This document shows, in pieces, positions 18,753 to 27,696 of a DNA stretch of 64,000 nucleotides. Each line of letters starts with the position of its first letter. Positions within the stretch are counted from its first letter, which is position 1. Location of the stretch: the NCBI RefSeq assembly GCF_005869845.1, contig NZ_VAWF01000004.1, positions 310,001 to 374,000 of the forward strand, given 5' to 3'. Under the pieces are notes generated by a model, which saw only the letters and a program-made list of their open reading frames with translations, did no database searches and had not been told where the DNA came from. Both the position numbers and the translations under genes were made by a program. The DNA is from Fodinibius saliphilus. Its GTDB lineage: Bacteria > Bacteroidota > Rhodothermia > Balneolales > Balneolaceae.

Positions 18753-19614
18753 AAATTAAGAGCTGTGTCCCTTCTTTAGCAAGCTCAATGGTATTAAAAA
18801 AGGGGGCATATTTTCGCTGCAATTTTTGATCCAGCTCTGCCAAGTCTTGATCTGTAGAATCAGGATCATGATGTGTTATAAATAGGTTTTTCACCTTTGC
18901 TTGCCGGGCAAAATCAACGACAATTTCCCAGGCCGAATGTCCCCATCCATGCTTTCCTTCATAAGATTCCAAACTATACTGCCCATCATGAATTAAAATA
19001 TCCGCACCCTCAAAAAAGGATTCTAACTTAGCATAATAATCCCTTCCTGCCTTAATAGCCTCAGGTTCAAGCTCATTATCAGGACAAAAAATTATAGTGG
19101 TACCATCAATTTCGATCTTGTAAATAGCGGTATTGGTGGTGTGGTTCGCCAGCATATATTCTACACTATAACCGTCATACTCAACCTTTTCAGGAGACTG
19201 AGTTACATATTTAAGGTTGGCGTCAATCATCTCTAAGGTTACCGGGAAAAATGTTTTCGTTAAATGTCCCGATAAAATCTCTTTACACCCCCCATCTTCT
19301 TGTTCAGGCATATGGATCTCAAATTGATTCTTGGAACCATATATAGGTTTAAAGAATGGGAATCCCTGGATATGATCCCAATGCGGGTGAGTAATAAATA
19401 TACGTCCCCTAACTTTGGTGTTACCATTCTGTCTATTTCCCAGATTGCGAATACCCGTACCGCTATCAAGAATTAGCAATTCATCAGATTGAGGAATAGT
19501 CACCTGCACACAGGTCGTATTTCCTCCGTAAACCATATTTTCTTTATTCGCACATGGAGTCGACCCTCGGACTCCCCAAAAAATAATACTTATCTGATTA
19601 TTCTTTTTGCCCAT
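18751..19614 (-). CDS. MBL-fold metallo-hydrolase
   Basis: This is a 287-residue metallo-beta-lactamase-fold hydrolase with the metal-binding HPHWDH motif (76-81), the early FWGVRGSTP and GGNTTC motifs, and later LANHT, CPDNE, DILIHDGQY, GHS and ITHHDP. The WGVRGSTP opening is shared with a subgroup that includes cyclic-nucleotide phosphodiesterase-like and PhnP/RNase Z-like enzymes, so a phosphodiesterase is likely. The substrate is unknown. It stands as a single minus-strand gene. Confidence 0.85.
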   Translation of the reverse strand: MGKKNNQISIIFWGVRGSTPCANKENMVYGGNTTCVQVTIPQSDELLILDSGTGIRNLGNRQNGNTKVRGRIFITHPHWDHIQGFPFFKPIYGSKNQFEIHMPEQEDGGCKEILSGHLTKTFFPVTLEMIDANLKYVTQSPEKVEYDGYSVEYMLANHTTNTAIYKIEIDGTTIIFCPDNELEPEAIKAGRDYYAKLESFFEGADILIHDGQYSLESYEGKHGWGHSAWEIVVDFARQAKVKNLFITHHDPDSTDQDLAELDQKLQRKYAPFFNTIELAKEGTQLLI

Positions 19615-19761
19615 GCAAATACTTTGGAAATTAAACAGTTACTACCAATACAGCCTATCTATCATCTTTTTTATTAGCCCTAATACTTTTATTAAAAAGA
19701 CAGGCAAACTCTTTAAATGTTGTAAAAAAATAGCAGAACCTGTCAGAAAAGCAAACTTTAC

Positions 19762-21915
19762 TTACTCTACTGAACCTTCACGGATATCATCCATTTGATC
19801 CGTTAAATCCTCCATTTTTTGGCGCTTCTGTTCTATCTCCTCTTCAATATTTTCAATTTTCTTTTCGACCTCATCTAACAAGCTGTTACCTCCATTGGTA
19901 GGCTTAAAATAGGTCTTCTTCTCTTCATATTGGAGTGCTTCTTTTTCTAAGCTGCGGACCTCTTTTTTGATCGCTTTATATTCTTTCCGCAACTCTTGAA
20001 TTTGGTTACGATCCTCAGGGTTCAAGTCTGCCTTAGCTAACTCCTGGTCAAACTTATCTCCTGACTTGGCTGCCCGCATACGATCATAAATAACGTCACA
20101 GACCTCACGGTACTGCTTCCACATTTTATTCTTATGCTTTATGGGCACATACCCTACATTCTTAAACTTTTCTTGTAAGTCCTTTGCAAGATCAACAGCC
20201 TTGATAGGATCTTCGTGACTACCGAGTTCTCTAAGCTCTTCCAGAATCTCTTTTTTCTTTTTGAGGTTTTCTTTACGCTCTTCCTTTACCTCCTTAAAAT
20301 GTTCGCGACGGCGATCATAGAATTCATCCATCGCCCCTTTAAACTTCTTCCAAATTTTATTGGATTTTTTTCGAGGCACAGGACCAATTTTTTTCCAGCG
20401 ATCCATATAGCTCTGCATCTTTGAATGCCCCTTCTCAAAATCATCGGTCTCTTTAATGGCATTAGCTTTATCGATAAGCTCCAACTTTTGTTGGTAATGC
20501 TCCTCTTCGAGCTCCTCAATTTTATCTCGATTATTAGATTTCTTTTCATTGAAAGCATCCGTTGCCGCTTTAAAACGGTTCCATAACTTATCTTCTGTCC
20601 GTTGTGGCAAATTCCCTACTTTCTTCCAACGGCGGTGTAGTTTATTAATCTTTCGGGCGGCAATTGCTAAATCATCTTCTTCGAGAAGGGCTTCTGCTTC
20701 TTCACAAAGCTTTTCTTTTTTATGATAAAAACGGTCTACCTTAGACTGGTGCTCAGGATCATGCTTATATTTTTGATCGTAATATTTGTCTTGAGCGGCT
20801 TTATACCGTTCCCAAACATTATTTGCTTTATCCTTCGGAACCCTACCAATTTTTTTCCACTGTTTTGTAAGGTCTTCGAACTGCTCTTCCAGCTCATCCC
20901 ATTCAGTAGTTTCATGATTGATAGACTCGGCCACATTTTCCATCTTTTCAAGCACCGTCAGCTTTAGCATCAGGTTGTCTTCTTCTTTTTGGCGCTTTTG
21001 AACAAGCCGATCTACTTTATGTTCGTTAAAAGTATCAAGCAGCTCTTCAAATCGCTCATCAAGCTCCTCGCCTTTGCCAGAGGGTAGTGGGCCTGTACTG
21101 TTCCACTGCTGCTTCATCTGGCCTACTCGTTTAGTAGCTGTCCAGGTTTCGTTAGAAACAATACCTTCAAACTCTTTAAGAAGCTTCTTCTTAGTCTCTA
21201 AGTTCTGTTGCCGCTTCTCTTTCTGCTTTTTGTAATAAGCTTCCTTTTTCTCCTCATAGTCATCAACAATCTTATTAAACTTCTGAAAAAGTTTCTTGAC
21301 CTTCTCAGAATCAGTAGTGGGACCGTCAGCCCATTTATGGCTAAGGTTATTCAACTCACCAGACACATATGACCAATCATCTTGCTCGGCAAGCTCTTGA
21401 GCCTTGCTAATAATATTCCTATAAAATGTTACGGGATCCTCATCATTTTCTTCGTTTGATAACTCTTCGGTAGGCTCTTCTGCTTCTCCCGTATTTTCTT
21501 CCTCAATAACATCCTCCTTGGCTTTCTCAGTATCTTCTTCACTTGATTCCTTATCAACCGTCCCTGCCTCATCAATACGACTGAGCAGGCTATCAAAATC
21601 CCCAATTGCTACTGTTTCCTGAACATCCTTTTTTAAAGAAGCAAGCAACTCACTTGTAACTTCCTGGTCAGAAATTGCCTGTTCAACCTTCTCCTCTAAT
21701 GCACTAAAGGCACCCTTGAAGTTAGCAATTTTTTCTTCGACCTGATTAGCCGGGACCTCACATAACTTCCGTTGGTCTCCCTGCCCCCCATCCTTTAAAA
21801 AAAGCTCATTATTTTCAGTTAAAAATACGTATTCATCCTCATATAAAAATTCGGATGTCTTTTCTTTTTCTTCCATAGTTGTATTCACAGAAACCTCTGT
21901 TGTAGCTCTTGGCAA
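19762..21915 (-). CDS. DUF349 multi-repeat coiled-coil protein
   Basis: The 717-residue protein is highly charged and almost wholly helical. After an acidic region (about 100-160) it carries five or more DUF349 repeats. Each has a WKKIG-x-VP core followed by a W-x-x-(F/Y)-K stretch: QWNSTGPLP, QWKKIGRVPKDKANNVWERYK, RWKKVGNLPQRTEDKLWNRF, RWKKIGPVPRKKSNKIWKKF and NVGYVPIKHKNKMWKQY. DUF349 proteins are common in Bacteroidota and their biochemical role is unsettled. The C-terminus (about 650-717) is a plain coiled coil. There is no signal peptide, so it is cytoplasmic. It stands alone with 231 bases upstream of it. Confidence 0.9.
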   Translation of the reverse strand: MPRATTEVSVNTTMEEKEKTSEFLYEDEYVFLTENNELFLKDGGQGDQRKLCEVPANQVEEKIANFKGAFSALEEKVEQAISDQEVTSELLASLKKDVQETVAIGDFDSLLSRIDEAGTVDKESSEEDTEKAKEDVIEEENTGEAEEPTEELSNEENDEDPVTFYRNIISKAQELAEQDDWSYVSGELNNLSHKWADGPTTDSEKVKKLFQKFNKIVDDYEEKKEAYYKKQKEKRQQNLETKKKLLKEFEGIVSNETWTATKRVGQMKQQWNSTGPLPSGKGEELDERFEELLDTFNEHKVDRLVQKRQKEEDNLMLKLTVLEKMENVAESINHETTEWDELEEQFEDLTKQWKKIGRVPKDKANNVWERYKAAQDKYYDQKYKHDPEHQSKVDRFYHKKEKLCEEAEALLEEDDLAIAARKINKLHRRWKKVGNLPQRTEDKLWNRFKAATDAFNEKKSNNRDKIEELEEEHYQQKLELIDKANAIKETDDFEKGHSKMQSYMDRWKKIGPVPRKKSNKIWKKFKGAMDEFYDRRREHFKEVKEERKENLKKKKEILEELRELGSHEDPIKAVDLAKDLQEKFKNVGYVPIKHKNKMWKQYREVCDVIYDRMRAAKSGDKFDQELAKADLNPEDRNQIQELRKEYKAIKKEVRSLEKEALQYEEKKTYFKPTNGGNSLLDEVEKKIENIEEEIEQKRQKMEDLTDQMDDIREGSVE

Positions 21916-22146
21916 TTCTGATTTACGTTATATGCTAATAACGTGTAACTAAGATAATATTTCTAAAGAACTTATTACAATTGAGATGAGAATTACACCA
22001 TCAACCCGATAAAAATGACATAGCCTACCGATAGTTAGGTACAATCACCGTACTAAAAGTGACTTTAAATCCTTAAAGCTTGCCCTGAGGTGCTCCTTAC
22101 AAAGCTTAACTTTTGTTATGTCTTCCCCCAAAAATCTCTACTAAAA

Positions 22147-22998
22147 TTAACTTTCTTCTTTATGAAGGTAAACATCTTTAGAGGGATATGGAAAGCTAAT
22201 TCCTTCTTCATCAAACCGTTCCTTAATGCGCTTTATCAGATCATATTTTAAAGACCAAAAATCTTCTTGTTTTGCCCAGGGACGCACCATAAGATTTACC
22301 GAGCTACCACCTAGTTCAGAAACAGCCACTTTGGGTTCAGGCTCCTCCAAAATTCGATCTTCGTTATCAAGAATATTCTTAATTGTTTCTATCGCATGAT
22401 CGATATCATCATCATATCCAAAGCCAATCACCAAATCGATACGTCTTTTATCATTGGCCGACATATTTTTAATGTTACTCCCCCATACATTGGAGTTAGG
22501 CATCACAATAGCCACATTATCAAAGGTATTTACCTTAGTCATCACTACCCCAATCTCTTCAACAGTGCCAGACGTTCCGTCTACCTCTATTGAGTCACCA
22601 ACATTAAATGGCCGCATCACTAAAAGCATAACTCCTGCAGCTATATCTGAGAGCGTACCCTGCCAGGCTAAACCGGCTGCAAGCCCGGCTGCTCCTAAGA
22701 CGGCTACAAGACTTGCCGTTTGGATACCCACCATGTTTAATACAAAAATAACAACCACTGTTAGCCCCAGAATCTTCGTAACTTTGGCCAACAGGGGAGT
22801 TAACGTATCATCAATTGTTTCTGAACTTTCACACTGTCGTTGTACTTTTTTGCTAAGCCATCCAGCAACAATCCATCCCACCACTAAAACAAATATTGCC
22901 CCTACTACTTTTAAACCGTACTCAACCAATTGAGGCATAACACTTTCAAAGAGCGATTGAAATTCTTCCATATTTACAGCAGTCTTTTTAAAATTCAA
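22147..22998 (-). CDS. Small-conductance mechanosensitive channel, MscS family
   Basis: The channel opens under membrane tension to release solutes on osmotic downshock. The 283-residue protein is close in length to E. coli MscS and has three membrane helices (about 28-48, 75-92 and 96-128). The pore helix is Gly/Ala-rich (VLGAAGLAAGLAWQGTLSDIAAG), and the MRPFNVGDSIEVDG start of the cytoplasmic beta domain follows. It is a separate transcription unit: a terminator for the upstream genes lies just before its start. Confidence 0.92.
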   Translation of the reverse strand: MNFKKTAVNMEEFQSLFESVMPQLVEYGLKVVGAIFVLVVGWIVAGWLSKKVQRQCESSETIDDTLTPLLAKVTKILGLTVVVIFVLNMVGIQTASLVAVLGAAGLAAGLAWQGTLSDIAAGVMLLVMRPFNVGDSIEVDGTSGTVEEIGVVMTKVNTFDNVAIVMPNSNVWGSNIKNMSANDKRRIDLVIGFGYDDDIDHAIETIKNILDNEDRILEEPEPKVAVSELGGSSVNLMVRPWAKQEDFWSLKYDLIKRIKERFDEEGISFPYPSKDVYLHKEES

Positions 22999-23010
22999 TT
23001 TATAAATAAA

Positions 23011-23038
23011 TAAGGCAGTACATCAATGTACTGCCTTA
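23011..23038 (-). terminator. Intrinsic terminator of the dps operon
   Basis: TAAGGCAGTACA (23011-23022) and TGTACTGCCTTA (23027-23038) form a perfect 12-bp stem with a TCAA loop. On the minus strand it is followed by a T-rich tract (TTTATTTAT). It lies 22 bases past the stop of the coiled-coil gene. Confidence 0.8.
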
Positions 23039-23060
23039 TAAACTAAAGGGAAATATCGAT

Positions 23061-23351
23061 TTATTTTTGAATAATCTCTCGGATTTCAGCTAAACCTTTT
23101 TTTACATCACCCCAAAGCTGTTCGGTATCAGACTTAATATCTTCAAGAGTTTTATCTCCAGATTCTTTTATCTGGTTCAGTTTTAACTTAAGGGCTTCGC
23201 GTTTTTTTGTTAATATTTCGATTCGCTCTTCGAGCTTAACTTTCAGACCTTGCGACTCTTCATTTGCCTTCTCTTGTAGCTCATCGATCTGTGTGTTCCA
23301 CTCTCTGAGCTTCGTTTCCAACTTATTTATGTACTCTTCTCGTGTAGCCAT
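23061..23351 (-). CDS. Small coiled-coil protein downstream of Dps
   Basis: This is a 96-residue, fully helical, highly charged protein with heptad-like spacing (KLETKLREW, LQEKANEES, LEERIEILTKKREALKLKLNQI). It has no signal peptide and no known catalytic motif. Only 41 bases separate it from the upstream dps gene and a single terminator follows both, so the two are probably one operon. A role in Dps assembly, chromatin packing or stress response is possible but is inferred from position only. Confidence 0.6.
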   Translation of the reverse strand: MATREEYINKLETKLREWNTQIDELQEKANEESQGLKVKLEERIEILTKKREALKLKLNQIKESGDKTLEDIKSDTEQLWGDVKKGLAEIREIIQK

Positions 23352-23392
23352 AATTATTGTAGTTATATTAATATTTCTATAAAGCCCAACAA

Positions 23393-23890
23393 CTATTCAA
23401 GATGGCTTCGCAACATCCAAGCTGTCTTAGAATGCACGTGCAACCGCTGAGTTAACAAGTCAACAGTAGCCTCATCTTCGGCTTCTTTTGCCGGTTCAAG
23501 GGCCTGCCGCGCCGTGCGAAGAACCTGTTCGTTGCCAAGTGCCAACCGTCGAACCATCTCTAATGCTTCGGGCTCTTCTTGTTCCTCCTTAATAGAAGTT
23601 AACTCATTAAACTCTTTAAATGTTCCCGGCGCCCGATATCCCAAAGCACGAATACGTTCTGCGATCTCATCAATGGCATCAGCAAGTTCGGTGTACTGTT
23701 GCTCAAACTGCTCGTGCAATGAATGGAAAAGCTCACCGGTTACATTCCAGTGGTAGTTGTGCGTTTTAAGATACAACATATATGAATCTGCCAATACTTT
23801 TGAGAGTTCGTTGGCTATAGCCCTTCGACTCTCCTCATTAATACCAATATTGATATCCATCTCTTTCTTTTCTATCGTAGTGGTACTCAT
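23393..23890 (-). CDS. dps: Dps family ferritin-like DNA protection protein
   Basis: Dps forms dodecamers that store iron and protect DNA in starvation and oxidative stress. The 165-residue protein has the four-helix ferritin fold with the inter-subunit ferroxidase motif THNYHWNVTG (about 44-53) and the acidic residues of QYTELADAIDEIAERIRALG. The C-terminal helix ends TAWMLRSHLE. It lacks a long Lys-rich N-terminal tail, so DNA binding by the tail is doubtful. It is the first gene of a two-gene operon, with no clear OxyR or PerR box seen upstream. Confidence 0.92.
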   Translation of the reverse strand: MSTTTIEKKEMDINIGINEESRRAIANELSKVLADSYMLYLKTHNYHWNVTGELFHSLHEQFEQQYTELADAIDEIAERIRALGYRAPGTFKEFNELTSIKEEQEEPEALEMVRRLALGNEQVLRTARQALEPAKEAEDEATVDLLTQRLHVHSKTAWMLRSHLE

Positions 23891-24155
23891 TTCTGAACAC
23901 CTCGTATTTGTTTTTAATTATTGCATTTGCAGTTCCAGCTACAATCTCTAGTCCCATCTGTACTCAATTCAACGATTTCTGCAATCAACTCGCAAAAAAA
24001 CTCTTTTAATACTTGTATAACCATAATTCTTTGTTACTCTTAAATTGTTGGACTATCACTACATGAATATCCCGCTAATCATTCCAATAGACCAATAGAA
24101 GGTATTTATCAAACAGATAGGAAGTATCTTATACCAAGAATAGGGTGACAGCTTT

Positions 24156-24866
24156 TTAGCTTGTGTGTTTTTCTTTATTCCAGCGGAACTGATCGATAAG
24201 GCGAAGCATATCGGCAGGAATCTTTGCCTCACACTTTACCGTTTTGCTCTTCCGGGGATGTTTAAAAGAAAGTTGATATGCGTGAAGGGCCTGGCGATCA
24301 ATCAGCGGTTCCTTCTCCTCTTCGGGAGCATAATGTTGATCTCCCACTAATTGGTGCCCAACATGTTCAAACTGAACACGGATCTGATTTTTAAGTCCGG
24401 TATCCAGCTGGACTTCAACCAATGTATTCTCAAAAAACCGTTCTTTCACCTTGTAGGATAACCGGGCAGGCGTAGCCCCCTCTTCACTTGGATCTACTAC
24501 GATATTACGAAAACCTTCTTTAATAAGCTTAAGATGATGTTCAAGCGTACCTTCATCTTTTTCTATGATGCCTCGCACGATAGCAAGGTACGTACGCTTG
24601 GGCTCATGATTTCGAAATTTTTTATAAAGGTCGTCATACGCCCGCTTATTTTTGGCAAAGACCATCAAGCCGCTGGTATATCGATCTATGCGATGCACAC
24701 ACCCTACCCGCACTCCATGCTTGCCAAGATGGTCAGCAACAAGGTCATATAGATTTTTCACATTACTGTCAGGAATAGGAACAGCTAATAACCCGGCAGG
24801 CTTATCAACTACAAAAATATCCTTATCCTGTTCAACAATATAGAATGGGCGTTTTTTTGCAGCCAT
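24156..24866 (-). CDS. RluA-family pseudouridine synthase
   Basis: The enzyme isomerises uridine to pseudouridine in rRNA or tRNA. The 236-residue protein is the catalytic domain only, without an S4 domain. It has the active-site motif HRIDRYTSGLMVFAKN with catalytic Asp61, the preceding DKPAGLLAVP (21-30), and the C-terminal GLKNQIRVQFEHVGHQLVGD. The target base cannot be read from the sequence. It is followed on the other side by a small gene of unknown function on the same strand. Confidence 0.9.
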   Translation of the reverse strand: MAAKKRPFYIVEQDKDIFVVDKPAGLLAVPIPDSNVKNLYDLVADHLGKHGVRVGCVHRIDRYTSGLMVFAKNKRAYDDLYKKFRNHEPKRTYLAIVRGIIEKDEGTLEHHLKLIKEGFRNIVVDPSEEGATPARLSYKVKERFFENTLVEVQLDTGLKNQIRVQFEHVGHQLVGDQHYAPEEEKEPLIDRQALHAYQLSFKHPRKSKTVKCEAKIPADMLRLIDQFRWNKEKHTS

Positions 24867-24903
24867 AACACGAACGGTATAAAACTAAGATATCGTATAC
24901 TAC

Positions 24904-25254
24904 TTAAGCATCGATATCATGTACCTCTTTTAGAATTGCTTTTGCCTCTTTATCGCCACCTTGCATTACTTTATGCTGCAAATTTGTAACAATCTCTTGT
25001 TGGGCGTTTTCAAAAGCCATCTCTTTTGCCTGCTTTTCAGTTCCCGTTCGCAACAGTTCGAAGACGTCATCTGCACGAATAACGCTATACAGCTTATCCT
25101 CATTAAATGCATGCGAACGCAACTCTTCATATTCTTCAAAGAGCTTAGGGAATTCTGAAGTTTCCTCAGCGCGATCAATTACCTCAACATCTTTGGGGCC
25201 TTCTGCGCTTAGAGGTATTTTACAGAGATAGAAAAACTTATGCTCATATTTCAT
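24904..25254 (-). CDS. Hypothetical protein, 116 residues
   Basis: I do not recognise this protein. It begins MKYEHKFFYLCKIPL, then is acidic and probably mixed alpha/beta, with a helical C-terminal half (EKQAKEMAFENAQQEIVTNL). There is no signal peptide or membrane segment. It lies 37 bases upstream of the pseudouridine synthase start on the same strand, so co-transcription is likely. Codon use matches the neighbours and the frame has no internal stop, which supports a real gene. Confidence 0.55.
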   Translation of the reverse strand: MKYEHKFFYLCKIPLSAEGPKDVEVIDRAEETSEFPKLFEEYEELRSHAFNEDKLYSVIRADDVFELLRTGTEKQAKEMAFENAQQEIVTNLQHKVMQGGDKEAKAILKEVHDIDA

Positions 25255-25377
25255 ATTCGAACAACCTTAATCTTTTATAATCCTTTCAAAAGTTATATCG
25301 CTTTAATGTAAGAAAAAATCTTCGCACCTTCTTAAAGCTTCGCCACCAAATATAAGCATCTAATCAGATAAATCAGC

Positions 25378-27624
25378 ATGTATCAATCAGGAAAATTGTG
25401 CCGGCTAATTATTCCCTTTTTTTTTCTTGCAGGAATTGTACCATCGGGATGCGCATCCTCCTCTTCGGTACAACAGCAAGAGGCTCAAGCACAATCGCAC
25501 ACCCCTTTTGGGGATAGCACAGCCCCAGACGACCAAGGAATGTGGCTACTTCCCAACATTGAAGAAGCCATATTTAACGAGTTAAAAAGCAAAGGCTTAC
25601 AAGTCCAAAAATCGGATTTATACCATCCCCGCGAACCATCATTAAACCAAAGTATTGTGCGCATAAATATTGATGGCAACAGCAGTGGCACGGGCTCCTT
25701 TGTATCTCCCAACGGTCTTATCCTTACTTCTTACCAAACCGCCTATCCCGGGATTACGGCTGCAAGTATAATGAAGGAAAAATATCTTACAAAGGGGTTT
25801 AACGCGGACAGTATGAACGCAGAAATCCCCCTTCAAAACTTTACGCTTTACATTACCGTTGAGCAAAAAGATGTAACCTCCAAAATACAATCCCAGCTAG
25901 CCGATACGCTCACTTTTTACCAGCAAGAGCAAAAAGCAAAGACTATTAAGAAAGAACTTATAGCTGAACGAAAAGGGGATAATAGTAATCTGGTTGTAGA
26001 AATAGATGATATCTGGTCGGGAAACCGACAATTAATGTCGATATATAAAATTATCCGTGATGTACGGCTGGCTCATGTGCCTCCTACATCAATTGGTTTA
26101 TATAACAATGACTTTGAAAACTGGCACTGGCCGACCCATGCCGGAGATTTTGCTTTCCTGCGTGCTTATGTAGATCCCAGCGGGCAGAGCCAATCATATA
26201 ACTCCTCTAACATCCCATTCCAACCTTCTTTTCACCTAACTATAGACAATTCGGGAGCTGAACCCCACAGCTTTACCATGACGTTGGGCTTCCCCGGACA
26301 AACGTACAGAAACGAAAGTAGCTTCGCCTTTGAATTTTATAACAATTACCGCAACCCAATCCTGATTGAATCTTACCAAGCCATACTTAAAAGCCTGCGA
26401 CATGCGGCCCAACAAGATTCTGTTAAAGCTCTTAAAAGTGCCTCTAAGCGAGCATCAATAGCTAATGCTCTTAAATACTACCGGGAAATACAACGCGGAT
26501 TTAGCAACCAAAATATTCTTGAAAAGAAAAGGGCAACAGAGCAGTATTTTGAACAGTGGATACGAAAAGATTCTTTGCGCTACCAACAGTACCGGAGGGT
26601 ATTTCGGCAATTGAAACAATCCTACGATATTGCCTCTCAATCAGGCGACCTGTTATATGGGTTGGTGCAGGCAATAAACAATAACAAATTGTTGAAAATT
26701 GCCGGATTTTATAATGCATATCGTAACCATCGAGCTGATAATTCTAATATAGATTTAACGAAAGAACAAAAAAGAAATCTAATAACTCAGCATAAAAAAG
26801 TATTAGAAAATATAGATATCGAAGCACAAAAAATGATGCTTTCAGAAATGCTGTATTCACTGGCAACACTCCCCGATGGTAAAGTAATGTTCTATCTGGT
26901 TCGACTTTTTGATGAAAAAGAAGGCCATAATCTTAAAAATGAGATCAAAAGTTATGTAGATTCTCTGGAACAAAGCTCTATTATATTTGACCTGCACAAA
27001 GCTAAAAGATTTACAGCCCTTCCCATTGATAGCGCTCGATCTAACTCCATTGATCCTATGGTAAAACTCTATAAAGAGATGATAGAAACCTACCAGTTTA
27101 GCCGTAAGAATTACCTGCAACATTTACCGTATTTGCGTCCCGCGCAACGCCGATATACGGAGGGGATGCTATCATTTCAGCAAGATTCCACAGCCTACCC
27201 TGATGCTAATGCAACGCTTAGACTTAGTGGTGGACATATTGCCGGCTATACAGACACAAATAACAACTACCACCCCCCTTTTACTACCCTCAGTGGATTA
27301 TTTGATAAAATTGGCACAGATGATTCATTTGATATATCTGATAAGCTTGCAGCTTATGCAGACTCTACAGATTACCAACCCGTAAACTTTCTGTCCAGTA
27401 ATGATATAACCGGCGGCAATTCCGGAAGCCCTGTCATGAACAAAGAGGGAGAAATTATTGGCTTAACCCTTGATAGCAATAGAAAAGGAATAATTGGAGA
27501 CTATTATTACGACAAACGCTTCAAACGAGCCATTAACGTTGATATCAGATATATTCTTTTTCTATTAGAAGAAATTACAGGAGGCGATCAGTTGTTAAAA
27601 GAAATGCAGAAGAGAACTGAATAA
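25378..27624 (+). CDS. S46-family (DPP7/DPP11-like) peptidase homologue lacking the catalytic His
   Basis: The S46 family are periplasmic dipeptidyl-peptidases with a His-Asp-Ser triad. This 748-residue protein has an N-terminal export segment with Cys25 (possible lipoprotein). It keeps the chymotrypsin-like start GTGSFVSPNGLILT (104-117), the Asp region NWHWPTHAGDFAFLRAY, and the serine motif GGNSGSPVM with Ser682. Where active members have TNHHC, it reads TSYQT (117-121), so both His residues are gone. The DNA here is unambiguous and the frame is intact, so this is substitution, not a frameshift. It may be an inactive homologue with a binding or chaperone-like role, or use another residue. 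Confidence 0.85.
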   Translation: MYQSGKLCRLIIPFFFLAGIVPSGCASSSSVQQQEAQAQSHTPFGDSTAPDDQGMWLLPNIEEAIFNELKSKGLQVQKSDLYHPREPSLNQSIVRINIDGNSSGTGSFVSPNGLILTSYQTAYPGITAASIMKEKYLTKGFNADSMNAEIPLQNFTLYITVEQKDVTSKIQSQLADTLTFYQQEQKAKTIKKELIAERKGDNSNLVVEIDDIWSGNRQLMSIYKIIRDVRLAHVPPTSIGLYNNDFENWHWPTHAGDFAFLRAYVDPSGQSQSYNSSNIPFQPSFHLTIDNSGAEPHSFTMTLGFPGQTYRNESSFAFEFYNNYRNPILIESYQAILKSLRHAAQQDSVKALKSASKRASIANALKYYREIQRGFSNQNILEKKRATEQYFEQWIRKDSLRYQQYRRVFRQLKQSYDIASQSGDLLYGLVQAINNNKLLKIAGFYNAYRNHRADNSNIDLTKEQKRNLITQHKKVLENIDIEAQKMMLSEMLYSLATLPDGKVMFYLVRLFDEKEGHNLKNEIKSYVDSLEQSSIIFDLHKAKRFTALPIDSARSNSIDPMVKLYKEMIETYQFSRKNYLQHLPYLRPAQRRYTEGMLSFQQDSTAYPDANATLRLSGGHIAGYTDTNNNYHPPFTTLSGLFDKIGTDDSFDISDKLAAYADSTDYQPVNFLSSNDITGGNSGSPVMNKEGEIIGLTLDSNRKGIIGDYYYDKRFKRAINVDIRYILFLLEEITGGDQLLKEMQKRTE

Positions 27625-27696
27625 CGATTTATAAATTTCAAGATAGGTTTATCCTGTCCATTAATCACTATTTTGCAAAAAAAATGATGGCTTCGC

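Noticed and set aside
22454-22933. A 159-codon plus-strand frame across the MscS gene
   Set aside because: It is the antisense shadow of MscS, with low-complexity Thr/Pro-rich sequence and no motif; the MscS frame has full family motifs.
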